Of a DNA stretch of 6,929 nt, positions 1 to 4,879 are shown piece by piece. Under the pieces are notes generated by a model, which had not been told where the DNA came from, did no database searches, and was given only the letters and a program-made list of their open reading frames with translations. The DNA is from an uncultured Eubacteriales bacterium (GTDB lineage Bacteria > Bacillota > Clostridia > Oscillospirales > CAG-272): positions 1 through 6,929 of the forward strand of contig URHR01000089.1 of NCBI GenBank assembly GCA_900547725.1. Direction: 5' to 3'. Made by a program: the position numbers and the translations under genes. The stretch's first letter is position 1. Each line of letters opens with the position of its first letter.

Positions 1-74
1 TCTTGAAGGTTCTTAGGGGACTTCTCCTTAAGAAGTCCCCTAAGCAGGGCTTGGGGCAGAGCCCCAAGGTCTTA
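1..74 (+). repeat. Dispersed hairpin repeat, copy A (3' module; truncated by window edge)
   Basis: This is the terminal module of a repeat found three times in the window (also 2526-2636 on + and 6798-6685 on -). It begins TCTTGAAGGTTCTTAGGG. Two perfect hairpins are visible: a 14-bp stem at 12-25/31-44 with loop CCTTA, and an 8-bp stem CTTGGGGC/GCCCCAAG at 50-57/61-68 with loop AGA. It ends in GGTCTTA immediately before the pyrophosphatase ribosome binding site. No T-tract follows the second stem on the + strand, so it is not a canonical terminator in that direction. Anything further upstream in this copy is outside the window. Confidence 0.85.
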
Positions 75-90
75 AAAAAGGAGGATCAAA

Positions 91-474
91 ATGACGCAGA
101 CGGAACGTGAAAACTTGGTGCGGGGATATCTCGGAAAGACCGTGACGGTGACAGTCGACCGCCCGATCGGATATGTCCATAGAAAAGGGGAAAAGGTGCT
201 GACTTATCCCGTCAATTACGGATATATCGCCGGCGTTCTCGGCGGAGACGGCGAGGAACTGGACGTGTACGTGCTCGGAATCGACCGCCCCGTGGCGGAA
301 TGCGAGGTGCGCGTGATCGGAATCGTGTTCCGCGCGGACGACGTGGAGGATAAACTCATCGCCGCGCCGCAGGGAAAACGCTATCGCGCGGAGGAAGCGA
401 CGGAGGCGATCCGCTTTGCGGAAAAATATTATCACAGCCGCGTGGAAATTTGCCCTGACCTCTTGACAGAATGA
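91..474 (+). CDS. Short class I inorganic pyrophosphatase
   Basis: Predicted soluble cytoplasmic inorganic diphosphatase that hydrolyses PPi to two phosphates with divalent metal ions, pulling biosynthetic reactions forward. The 127-residue protein has the family landmarks in order: an RPIGY segment (24-28), YPVNYGY (39-45), the metal-site signature GDGEELDVYVLG (52-63) and an acidic ADDVEDKL block (82-89), followed by a C-terminal FAEKYYHSR helix. It is clearly shorter than the roughly 175-residue E. coli enzyme, and the usual D-x-D-x-x-D signature reads D53-G-E55-E-L-D58, so the middle Asp is Glu. From memory, short Clostridia homologues share both traits, so I read it as a subfamily rather than a defective gene. 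The start is fixed by AAGGAGG at 78-84, six bases before the ATG. The gene starts directly after repeat copy A. Its own promoter was not found and may lie upstream of the window. Its last codons contain the -35 box of gdhA. Confidence 0.85.
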   Translation: MTQTERENLVRGYLGKTVTVTVDRPIGYVHRKGEKVLTYPVNYGYIAGVLGGDGEELDVYVLGIDRPVAECEVRVIGIVFRADDVEDKLIAAPQGKRYRAEEATEAIRFAEKYYHSRVEICPDLLTE

Positions 475-491
475 AAGAATTGTGATATAAT
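463..491 (+). promoter_or_regulatory. Consensus sigma-A promoter for gdhA
   Basis: TTGACA at 463-468 and TATAAT at 486-491 are separated by exactly 17 bases, and TG at 483-484 gives an extended -10 element. Both hexamers match the consensus perfectly. The -35 box overlaps the last sense codons (Leu-Thr) of the pyrophosphatase gene, whose TGA is at 472-474. Predicted transcription start is near 498, which leaves a leader of about 97 nt before gdhA. A strong constitutive or activator-independent promoter is the natural inference. Confidence 0.9.
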
Positions 492-497
492 ATTTCA

Positions 498-594
498 TAT
501 TGGCACGCGGATTGTCGTCGGAAATGGGCGAAACGACCGATATTGTGCATAATTTCCGCGAAAACTTGCAAATTTATCCTCGGAGGTTGCGAAT
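498..594 (+). promoter_or_regulatory. gdhA 5' leader with ribosome binding site
   Basis: This leader of about 97 nt runs from the predicted start site to the gdhA ATG. CGGAGG at 581-586 lies eight bases before the start codon and decides it. Short complementary segments could pair (GTCGT 514-518 with ACGAC 533-537; GCAC 503-506 with GTGC 545-548), but they are weak. I recognise no riboswitch and see no T-tract attenuator. Confidence 0.5.
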
Positions 595-1941
595 ATGAGT
601 ATTGAAAATGCTTATCTTGCGGGCGTTTACGCCGATGTGGTCAAACGAAACCCGAACGAGCCGGAATTCCATCAGGCGGTGCGCGAGGTGTTGGAATCCC
701 TTGTTCCCGTGGTGGAACGGAATCCCGTTTATGCCGAAAAGGGTGTGATCGATCTGTTGGTGGAACCGGAGCGGGTCATCAAATTCCGCGTGCCGTGGGT
801 CGACGACAGCGGCAAAGTGCGCGTCAACCGCGGCTACCGCGTGCAGTTCAACAGTGCCATCGGTCCTTACAAGGGCGGTCTGCGCTTCCACCCGTCGGTG
901 TACGAGGGGATTATCAAGTTTCTGGGCTTCGAGCAGACCTTCAAGAATTCGCTGACGGGGCTTCCCATCGGCGGCGGCAAGGGCGGCTCGGATTTTGACC
1001 CCAAGGGGAAATCCGACGCGGAGGTCATGCGCTTTTGCCAGAGCTTTATGATGGAGCTGTACCGTCACATCGGCGCGGACACCGACGTTCCCGCAGGGGA
1101 TATCGGCGTGGGCGGCAGAGAGATCGGCTACCTGTTCGGAATGTACAAGAAGCTGCGCAACGAGTTCACGGGTGTTCTGACGGGCAAGGGGCTGACCTAC
1201 GGGGGCAGTCTTGCGCGCAAGGAAGCGACGGGCTACGGGCTTTGCTACTTTGCCGAGGCGATGCTTGCCGACGCGGGCTTGGATTTTGCGGGCAGGACGG
1301 TTGTGGTGTCGGGTTCGGGCAACGTGGCGATTTACGCCTGCGAGAAGGCGACCGAGCTTGGCGCGAAGGTGGTGGCGATGTCGGATTCCAACGGGTATAT
1401 ATACGACCCTGCGGGCATTGACCTTGCCGCGGTGAAGGCGATCAAAGAGGTGCGCCGCGGGCGGATCAGGGAGTATTTGGAGGGTCACCCGCAGGCGGAA
1501 TATGTGGCGGACTGCCGCGCGATCTGGGGCATCAAGTGCGACATTGCGCTGCCCTGCGCAACGCAGAACGAGATTGACGCGGAGTCGGCGAAGCGGTTGA
1601 TTGCAAACGGGGTCAAGGCTGTGGCGGAAGGTGCGAATATGCCGTCCACGCCCGAGGCGATCGAGGCGTTCCAATCGGCGGGTGTGCTGTTTGCTCCCGC
1701 AAAGGCGTCGAACGCGGGCGGCGTTGCGACTTCGGCTCTGGAAATGAGTCAGAATTCGATGCGCTACAGCTGGACGTTTGCGGAAGTGGACGCGAAGCTG
1801 AAGCAGATTATGGTGGACATTTACCACAATGCGGCAAAGGCTGCGGCGGAATACGGCAAAGCGGGCAATCTGGTTGCCGGCGCGAACATTGCGGGCTTCC
1901 TCAAAGTAGCCGACTCGATGCTGGCTTACGGGGTAGTTTGA
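595..1941 (+). CDS. gdhA: NADP-type glutamate dehydrogenase
   Basis: Hexameric-type cytoplasmic glutamate dehydrogenase, which reductively aminates 2-oxoglutarate with ammonium to L-glutamate, normally using NADPH. Its 448 residues match the family length (about 450 for the bacterial GdhA group). The N-terminal substrate domain carries YKGGLRFHP (92-100), LPIGGGKGGSDFDPKG (123-138) with the catalytic-site Lys129, and PAGDIGVGGREIGYL (166-180) with the conserved Asp169. TGKGLTYGGSLARKEATGYG (196-215) leads into the coenzyme domain, whose Rossmann loop is GSGNVA (240-245) with SDSNG (263-267) following the second strand. EGANMPSTPEA (345-355) and KASNAGGVATSALEMSQNS (370-388) are further GDH signatures. 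The NADP preference is inferred from overall similarity, not demonstrated by one residue. The gene has its own consensus promoter and a strong hairpin terminator, so it is probably monocistronic. No frameshift or missing motif was seen. Confidence 0.97.
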   Translation: MSIENAYLAGVYADVVKRNPNEPEFHQAVREVLESLVPVVERNPVYAEKGVIDLLVEPERVIKFRVPWVDDSGKVRVNRGYRVQFNSAIGPYKGGLRFHPSVYEGIIKFLGFEQTFKNSLTGLPIGGGKGGSDFDPKGKSDAEVMRFCQSFMMELYRHIGADTDVPAGDIGVGGREIGYLFGMYKKLRNEFTGVLTGKGLTYGGSLARKEATGYGLCYFAEAMLADAGLDFAGRTVVVSGSGNVAIYACEKATELGAKVVAMSDSNGYIYDPAGIDLAAVKAIKEVRRGRIREYLEGHPQAEYVADCRAIWGIKCDIALPCATQNEIDAESAKRLIANGVKAVAEGANMPSTPEAIEAFQSAGVLFAPAKASNAGGVATSALEMSQNSMRYSWTFAEVDAKLKQIMVDIYHNAAKAAAEYGKAGNLVAGANIAGFLKVADSMLAYGVV

Positions 1942-1961
1942 CGGGGATGGGGAGGAAGACC

Positions 1962-2010
1962 TTGGAGGGAGAGAGCCCCCTCTTGAAAGAAGGGGGCTCT
2001 CTCCCTCCAA
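1962..2010 (+). repeat. Perfect 20-bp inverted repeat just after gdhA
   Basis: Bases 1962-1981 are the exact reverse complement of 1991-2010, leaving a 9-base loop (CTTGAAAGA). An outer GGGAGG/CCTCCC pairing could lengthen the stem across an asymmetric internal loop. It begins about 20 bases after the gdhA stop. No T-tract follows on either strand, so alone it is not a standard intrinsic terminator. In RNA it would be a very stable 3' stem that could protect the gdhA message from exonucleases. The style (purine-rich arm, then its complement) fits a dispersed intergenic repeat. Confidence 0.85.
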
Positions 2011-2029
2011 ACCTCCCTCACTCACCGAG

Positions 2030-2118
2030 AACTTCCCCCATGTCACCGCCATTTCGGAAGCGAAAATTTGGTTCGCTTTTGGAGAGTGGCGGGGTCATGG
2101 GGGAAGTTTTTGTTGTTT
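2030..2118 (+). terminator. Probable gdhA intrinsic terminator (long interrupted hairpin plus T-tract)
   Basis: AACTTCCCCCATG at 2030-2042 pairs perfectly with CATGGGGGAAGTT at 2096-2108. Inside it, CCGCCA pairs with TGGCGG, and at the tip AAGCGAA pairs with TTCGCTT across a 7-base loop. The right arm runs straight into TTTTTGTTGTTT (2107-2118), giving the stem-plus-T-tract layout of a rho-independent terminator in the + direction. The stem is unusually long for a terminator, so it may be a palindromic repeat used as one. Confidence 0.7.
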
Positions 2119-2122
2119 GGGA

Positions 2123-2282
2123 GGTGCGGATTTGTTGCAGGGGGCGGCTTCGCACCCGTTTTGTGAGTGGGGGGATGAGGTACTGTAAGTGTTGCTGGGT
2201 GGAGATTTATCCCCCCTCATCAGTCGTTAAAAGCGACAGCTTCCCCCGAGGGGAAGCCTTCTTTACGCTGTGCATACATAGC
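2123..2282 (+). repeat. Intergenic array of short hairpins
   Basis: No gene was found here. Visible pairings are GGTGCG/CGCACC (2123-2128/2151-2156), GATGAGG/CCTCATC (2174-2180/2215-2221), GTCG/CGAC with a T-G extension (2223-2226/2234-2237), a perfect 8-bp stem GCTTCCCC/GGGGAAGC (2239-2246/2250-2257, loop CGA), and GCTGTG/CATAGC with one wobble (2267-2272/2277-2282). The part from CCCTCATCAGTC to GGGGAAGCC resembles, from memory, a palindromic repeat common between genes in gut Clostridia; I cannot confirm that here. CTTCTTTA after the 8-bp stem makes it terminator-like. Confidence 0.55.
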
Positions 2283-2322
2283 AAATACAAGCTTAAGTAG
2301 CGAATAGTATCTTTCAGCCGAA

Positions 2323-2348
2323 ACGGAACGACACATGGGTCGTTCCGT
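2323..2348 (+). repeat. Perfect 10-bp hairpin
   Basis: ACGGAACGAC at 2323-2332 is the exact reverse complement of GTCGTTCCGT at 2339-2348, with loop ACATGG. It lies in gene-free DNA just upstream of repeat copy B and may be part of the same structured element. The matching position of copy C lies outside the window, so this cannot be tested here. Confidence 0.75.
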
Positions 2349-2390
2349 CCCCATCAACAACTAACCTGAACCATTTCTATCCGGTAGCGA

Positions 2391-2636
2391 AGAGAGGCGA
2401 CAGCCGTGCCAATCCCGCCGGACGGGATTGGTCTCGGAGCAGCCGGAATTCGCAATACGGCAAACGGCTACACCAAAAATTCGCACTACGTAAAGATAGA
2501 ATCAATAACCCAATTGCAGTGAAGGTCTTGAAGGTTCTTAGGGGTGGCGGTTGCGTTGCAACCGCCAGTAGCGAAGCGTTACTTCTTCCTTAAGAAGTCC
2601 CCTGAGCAGGGCTTGGGACAGAGTCCCAAGGTCTTA
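2391..2636 (+). repeat. Dispersed structured repeat, copy B (body plus 3' module)
   Basis: The body (2391-2525) aligns with the body of copy C. CTCGGAGCAGCCGG and GGCTACACC are shared, as is GATAGAATCA, and a hairpin sits at the same place (here CCAATCCCG/CGGGATTGG, 2409-2417/2423-2431). The 3' module (2526-2636) matches copy A but has about 36 extra bases (2545-2580) inside the main stem: a perfect 10-bp hairpin (2545-2554/2558-2567, loop GTT) and a 7-bp hairpin with one wobble (2567-2573/2577-2583). The outer pairing AGGGG/CCCCT (2540-2544/2599-2603) is kept, as are the inner ACTTCTT/AAGAAGT and the last hairpin CTTGGGAC/GTCCCAAG (2612-2619/2623-2630). The starting boundary is uncertain. 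The final TTA is the complement of the thioredoxin stop codon. Confidence 0.8.
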
Positions 2637-2942
2637 ATCCTCCACCATCTGCCGAATCTGTTGCCGGGAGACCGCCCCTGTGACAGCGGAGACGCTTTTG
2701 CCACCCCGGAAGAGCAGGAGCGTGGGGATGGATTGAATCCCGTAGCGAGCCGCGACCGTGGGGCAGTCGTCTACGTTCAGCTTGCAGAATTTGATACCCG
2801 CAATTTCGTTGGAAGCGGCTTCAAAAATCGGACTCATCGCGCGGCATGGACCGCACCACGCCGCCCAGAAATCCACCAGAACAGGCTCTTTCGCGGAAAG
2901 AACCTCCGCGTCAAACGTCGTATCGGTAACCGTTGTGACCAT
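2634..2942 (-). CDS. trxA: Thioredoxin
   Basis: Small cytoplasmic thiol-disulfide oxidoreductase that reduces protein disulfides and is itself recharged by thioredoxin reductase. The 102-residue product has the thioredoxin fold landmarks: VDFWAAWCGPC (23-33) with redox Cys30 and Cys33, the buried Asp24, the cis-proline at SIPT (Pro73) and LLLFRGGK before the final helix. The length is typical. Cys53 and Cys60 are additional cysteines. An in-frame extension back to 3005 exists, but the ATG at 2942 is chosen because AGGAGGTGATTTG precedes it directly. The gene follows the acyltransferase/glycosyltransferase operon but is cut off from it by a strong hairpin terminator. I see no convincing promoter in the roughly 60 bases between that terminator and the start, so it may depend on readthrough or a poor-consensus promoter. 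Its TAA overlaps the last bases of repeat copy B. Confidence 0.95.
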   Translation of the reverse strand: MVTTVTDTTFDAEVLSAKEPVLVDFWAAWCGPCRAMSPIFEAASNEIAGIKFCKLNVDDCPTVAARYGIQSIPTLLLFRGGKSVSAVTGAVSRQQIRQMVED

Positions 2943-2999
2943 CAAATCACCTCCTGCGGTTAGGATGACCCGCAGAACGAATTTTGATTCTTCCGACAG

Positions 3000-3043
3000 A
3001 AACAAAAAGGAAAGTCCTGTTTTGGACTTTCCTTTTTGTTTTT
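3000..3043 (-). terminator. Intrinsic terminator of the acyltransferase/glycosyltransferase operon
   Basis: A perfect 17-bp stem (3001-3017/3024-3040) has a 6-base loop. On the minus strand the last arm ends in CCTTTTTGTTTC, giving the T-rich tail. It starts about 10 bases after the stop codon of the last operon gene (3054) and ends before the thioredoxin leader. The A/T-rich stem base is symmetrical, so it could also act on + strand transcripts. Confidence 0.9.
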
Positions 3044-3053
3044 CGTCGCGCTT

Positions 3054-3884
3054 TCAACGGTAAACCCGTTCGTAGACCTCGCGGCAGAGCTGTTCGTTTT
3101 TCTCCTGCATGGCGCGCTCGTTTTCGCGCAGAGAGCGCGCGGGGTCGGGGTAGATCGGGGGCAGAATGTGAACCGTGTACGCCTGCTTGGGAAAGCCCGC
3201 GCCGTCCGTGCGCCCCGTCTGATCGGTCATCGTGACAAACAGCGGAATGACGGGCACATGATTCTTTGCCGCGTAGAAGTATGCCCCGGGCTTGTGCGGG
3301 CGGGGTTTGCGGTAGTTCCACCACATCGCCTGCTCGGGATAGATCAGCACCAACCCGCCGCGCGAGAGGATTGTTCCGAGATCTTCGGCAAACAGCCTCT
3401 GCGTGCGCAGATTCGTGCTCAGCGGCAGGGTGTCGCAGTGCCGCATCAGAAATCCGATGATCCCCGGAATGAACACATTGTTTCCCTTGATGACCCGCCA
3501 CAGGCGATGCCGCCCGGGCACTTTTTTTGCCGCTTTGAGCACGCAGAGACTTTCGAATTTGGAGAAGTGATTGGAGGTCATAATCGCGCCGTCGCTATGC
3601 GGAAGTCCGCGCAGATTTTCGACCCCCTCCAGCGTGATGCGCAGGTCGTGACCGAACCACCACAGCGAAAGGTCCGCGAGCCGCCGCGCGAAAAAGGCTT
3701 TGACGCGGTTTGCAGGCTTCTTCCGCAGGTAGTCCACCTCGTCGGGCGCGAGGGGATGCCCGGGCGGGTCGGGTTCCACGTCCACAAAGAAGCTTTCGCC
3801 GCCCGCCGCTTCCAACGCCGCGATCCGGGCAAGGACTTCTTCCCGCTCCTTGCGCGCCGCGGCGCGCTTTTCGTCAGATTTCAT
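3054..3884 (-). CDS. PlsC-type acyltransferase (lysophospholipid acyltransferase family)
   Basis: Predicted membrane-associated glycerolipid acyltransferase, transferring a fatty acyl chain to a lyso-lipid or related hydroxyl. The 276-residue protein has the LPLAT block order: TSNHFSKFES (103-112), the FIPGIIGFLMR and DTLPLS segment (138-156), VLIYPEQAMWWNYRKPRP (179-196) in place of the usual PEGTR block, and the PVIPLF strand (211-216). His106 followed five residues later by Glu111 gives H-x4-E instead of the textbook H-x4-D. The N-terminus (about 1-27) is highly charged and probably helical. The start is supported by CGGAG upstream, and the ATG lies within the last 11 bases of the preceding glycosyltransferase gene, so translation is probably coupled. 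It is the last gene of the operon. True PlsC (making phosphatidate) is possible, but the cluster suggests a glycolipid acceptor; that part is inference. Confidence 0.85.
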   Translation of the reverse strand: MKSDEKRAAARKEREEVLARIAALEAAGGESFFVDVEPDPPGHPLAPDEVDYLRKKPANRVKAFFARRLADLSLWWFGHDLRITLEGVENLRGLPHSDGAIMTSNHFSKFESLCVLKAAKKVPGRHRLWRVIKGNNVFIPGIIGFLMRHCDTLPLSTNLRTQRLFAEDLGTILSRGGLVLIYPEQAMWWNYRKPRPHKPGAYFYAAKNHVPVIPLFVTMTDQTGRTDGAGFPKQAYTVHILPPIYPDPARSLRENERAMQEKNEQLCREVYERVYR

Positions 3885-4866
3885 AAGCTCCGAGCCGCGT
3901 TTCCATCGGCATTTCCTCGGTTTCGGGGCGCAGAACCGTGCGGAAATTCATCGGCGCAAGCCCGATGCGGCGCGCGTTGCGGTGCAGGGCGCGGTTGGCG
4001 GAAAGTTGTGCAAGACGGTCTTTTAGCCCGAACGCGCGGCGGATGGCGCGGATGTCCTCGGCGTAGGCGGTTCGCTCTGCGTACTCCCAGAAGATTTCCC
4101 CGTAGGCAATGTCGTCATACTGCCACGGCTTGAAGAACATATTGTAGTGAATCAGAGCGGGGATGCCGTTGTAGTTTCTGTCGATCGACATCTTGTTCCA
4201 TCCGTTGTCGAGATAGAGCACTTGCCCGAAGCAGAGCGCGTTCAGGTAGTCCTGATCGGGGCAGATGGTGTCGAAGTGATACCGTTCCAACAGATAAGTG
4301 AAGCGCTCGCGGATACCCTGCAGGCGGAATTGGTCAAGGTTCATGACCAGCACGCCCGAGTTGAAATACTGGCGGTAGGGGACGCCCACCCCGCCCTCGG
4401 CATAGAGGCGGAAGTCTTCGTGGCTTTCGATGATGGCGTCCGGAACGGCGGCAACCAGACGTTCGCCGAGCGGGGTGTTGTACAGCTTCGTAATATCGCC
4501 CGTGACCGCGATGTCGGCGTCGAGATACAGCGCTTTGCTGTACTGCGGGAAGAGGGTGGGAATGAACAGGCGGTAATAGATGGACGGCGTGTAGTAGTCG
4601 CGCAGGTTCAGCTTTTCGAGAATCGGCGCAATCTGCGGGCGCACGTCCACGAATTCGATCGTCACGTTTTCGGTCTGCATGGCGTTCAGGCGCGCCACGC
4701 CTTCCCCGTTCAGCCCGTCGTTGAGCACATAGACCCGGCAGACCGTTGCGGGGTTCAGATTGTCGATCATCGACCGCAGCGCGACCGAAAGGAAGGGCAG
4801 ATAGTTGTTGTCGCAGGAAAAGAATACGGGTACAACGGTTTTGGTTGCTTGGTTTGCGGTTTTCAT
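3874..4866 (-). CDS. Family 8 (GT8) retaining glycosyltransferase
   Basis: Predicted cytoplasmic-face glycosyltransferase using a UDP-hexose (typically UDP-glucose or UDP-galactose in GT8) and a divalent metal. In the 330-residue protein, the nucleotide-binding start is VPVFFSCDNNYLPFLSVAL (12-30). YYRLFIPTLFP (97-107) leads to the metal-binding D-x-D in YLDADIAVTGDI (114-125). YFNSGVLVMNL (167-177), CPDQDYLN (202-209) and the C-terminal LIHYNMFFKPW (238-248) are the remaining GT8 hallmarks. The tail after about 265 is rich in basic residues and could attach to the membrane. AAGGAGG follows the upstream gene's stop codon directly and sits seven bases before the ATG. The gene lies 13 nt after the other GT8 gene and overlaps the next acyltransferase by 11 nt. 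The acceptor is unknown. LPS-type GT8 enzymes belong to Gram-negatives, so a lipid or wall-linked acceptor is more likely here. Confidence 0.9.
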   Translation of the reverse strand: MKTANQATKTVVPVFFSCDNNYLPFLSVALRSMIDNLNPATVCRVYVLNDGLNGEGVARLNAMQTENVTIEFVDVRPQIAPILEKLNLRDYYTPSIYYRLFIPTLFPQYSKALYLDADIAVTGDITKLYNTPLGERLVAAVPDAIIESHEDFRLYAEGGVGVPYRQYFNSGVLVMNLDQFRLQGIRERFTYLLERYHFDTICPDQDYLNALCFGQVLYLDNGWNKMSIDRNYNGIPALIHYNMFFKPWQYDDIAYGEIFWEYAERTAYAEDIRAIRRAFGLKDRLAQLSANRALHRNARRIGLAPMNFRTVLRPETEEMPMETRLGAYEI

Positions 4867-4879
4867 CGGATAGCCTCCT

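Noticed and set aside
50..68. Copy A second hairpin as an intrinsic terminator for an upstream + strand gene
   Set aside because: It is followed by GTCTTAAAAAAGG, with no T-tract, and the same hairpin recurs in the other repeat copies.
574..2052. 492-codon open frame on the minus strand across gdhA
   Set aside because: It is the antisense shadow of gdhA, whose frame has every GDH motif. The antisense product is Arg/His-rich without a recognisable domain, and it runs through the 20-bp hairpin.
1938..2300. 120-codon + strand open frame after gdhA
   Set aside because: It begins at a TTG inside the gdhA end, has no proper ribosome site, and its sequence is simply translated hairpin arms and repeat.
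2385..2522. Open frame across the copy B body ending GYTKN...IES...LQ, with a similar peptide in copy C
   Set aside because: No start codon with a ribosome site was found. Copy C has an in-frame TGA, and the differences between copies fall mostly on first and second codon positions, unlike a conserved protein.
1942..2640. CRISPR array or tRNA/rRNA gene in the long gene-free stretch
   Set aside because: The hairpins differ from one another and are not regularly spaced direct repeats. No cloverleaf ending in CCA or rRNA-like sequence was seen.
2943..3005. N-terminal extension of thioredoxin starting at 3005
   Set aside because: It would start within the terminator region without a ribosome site. 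The ATG at 2942 has an ideal AGGAGGTGA and gives the normal thioredoxin length.
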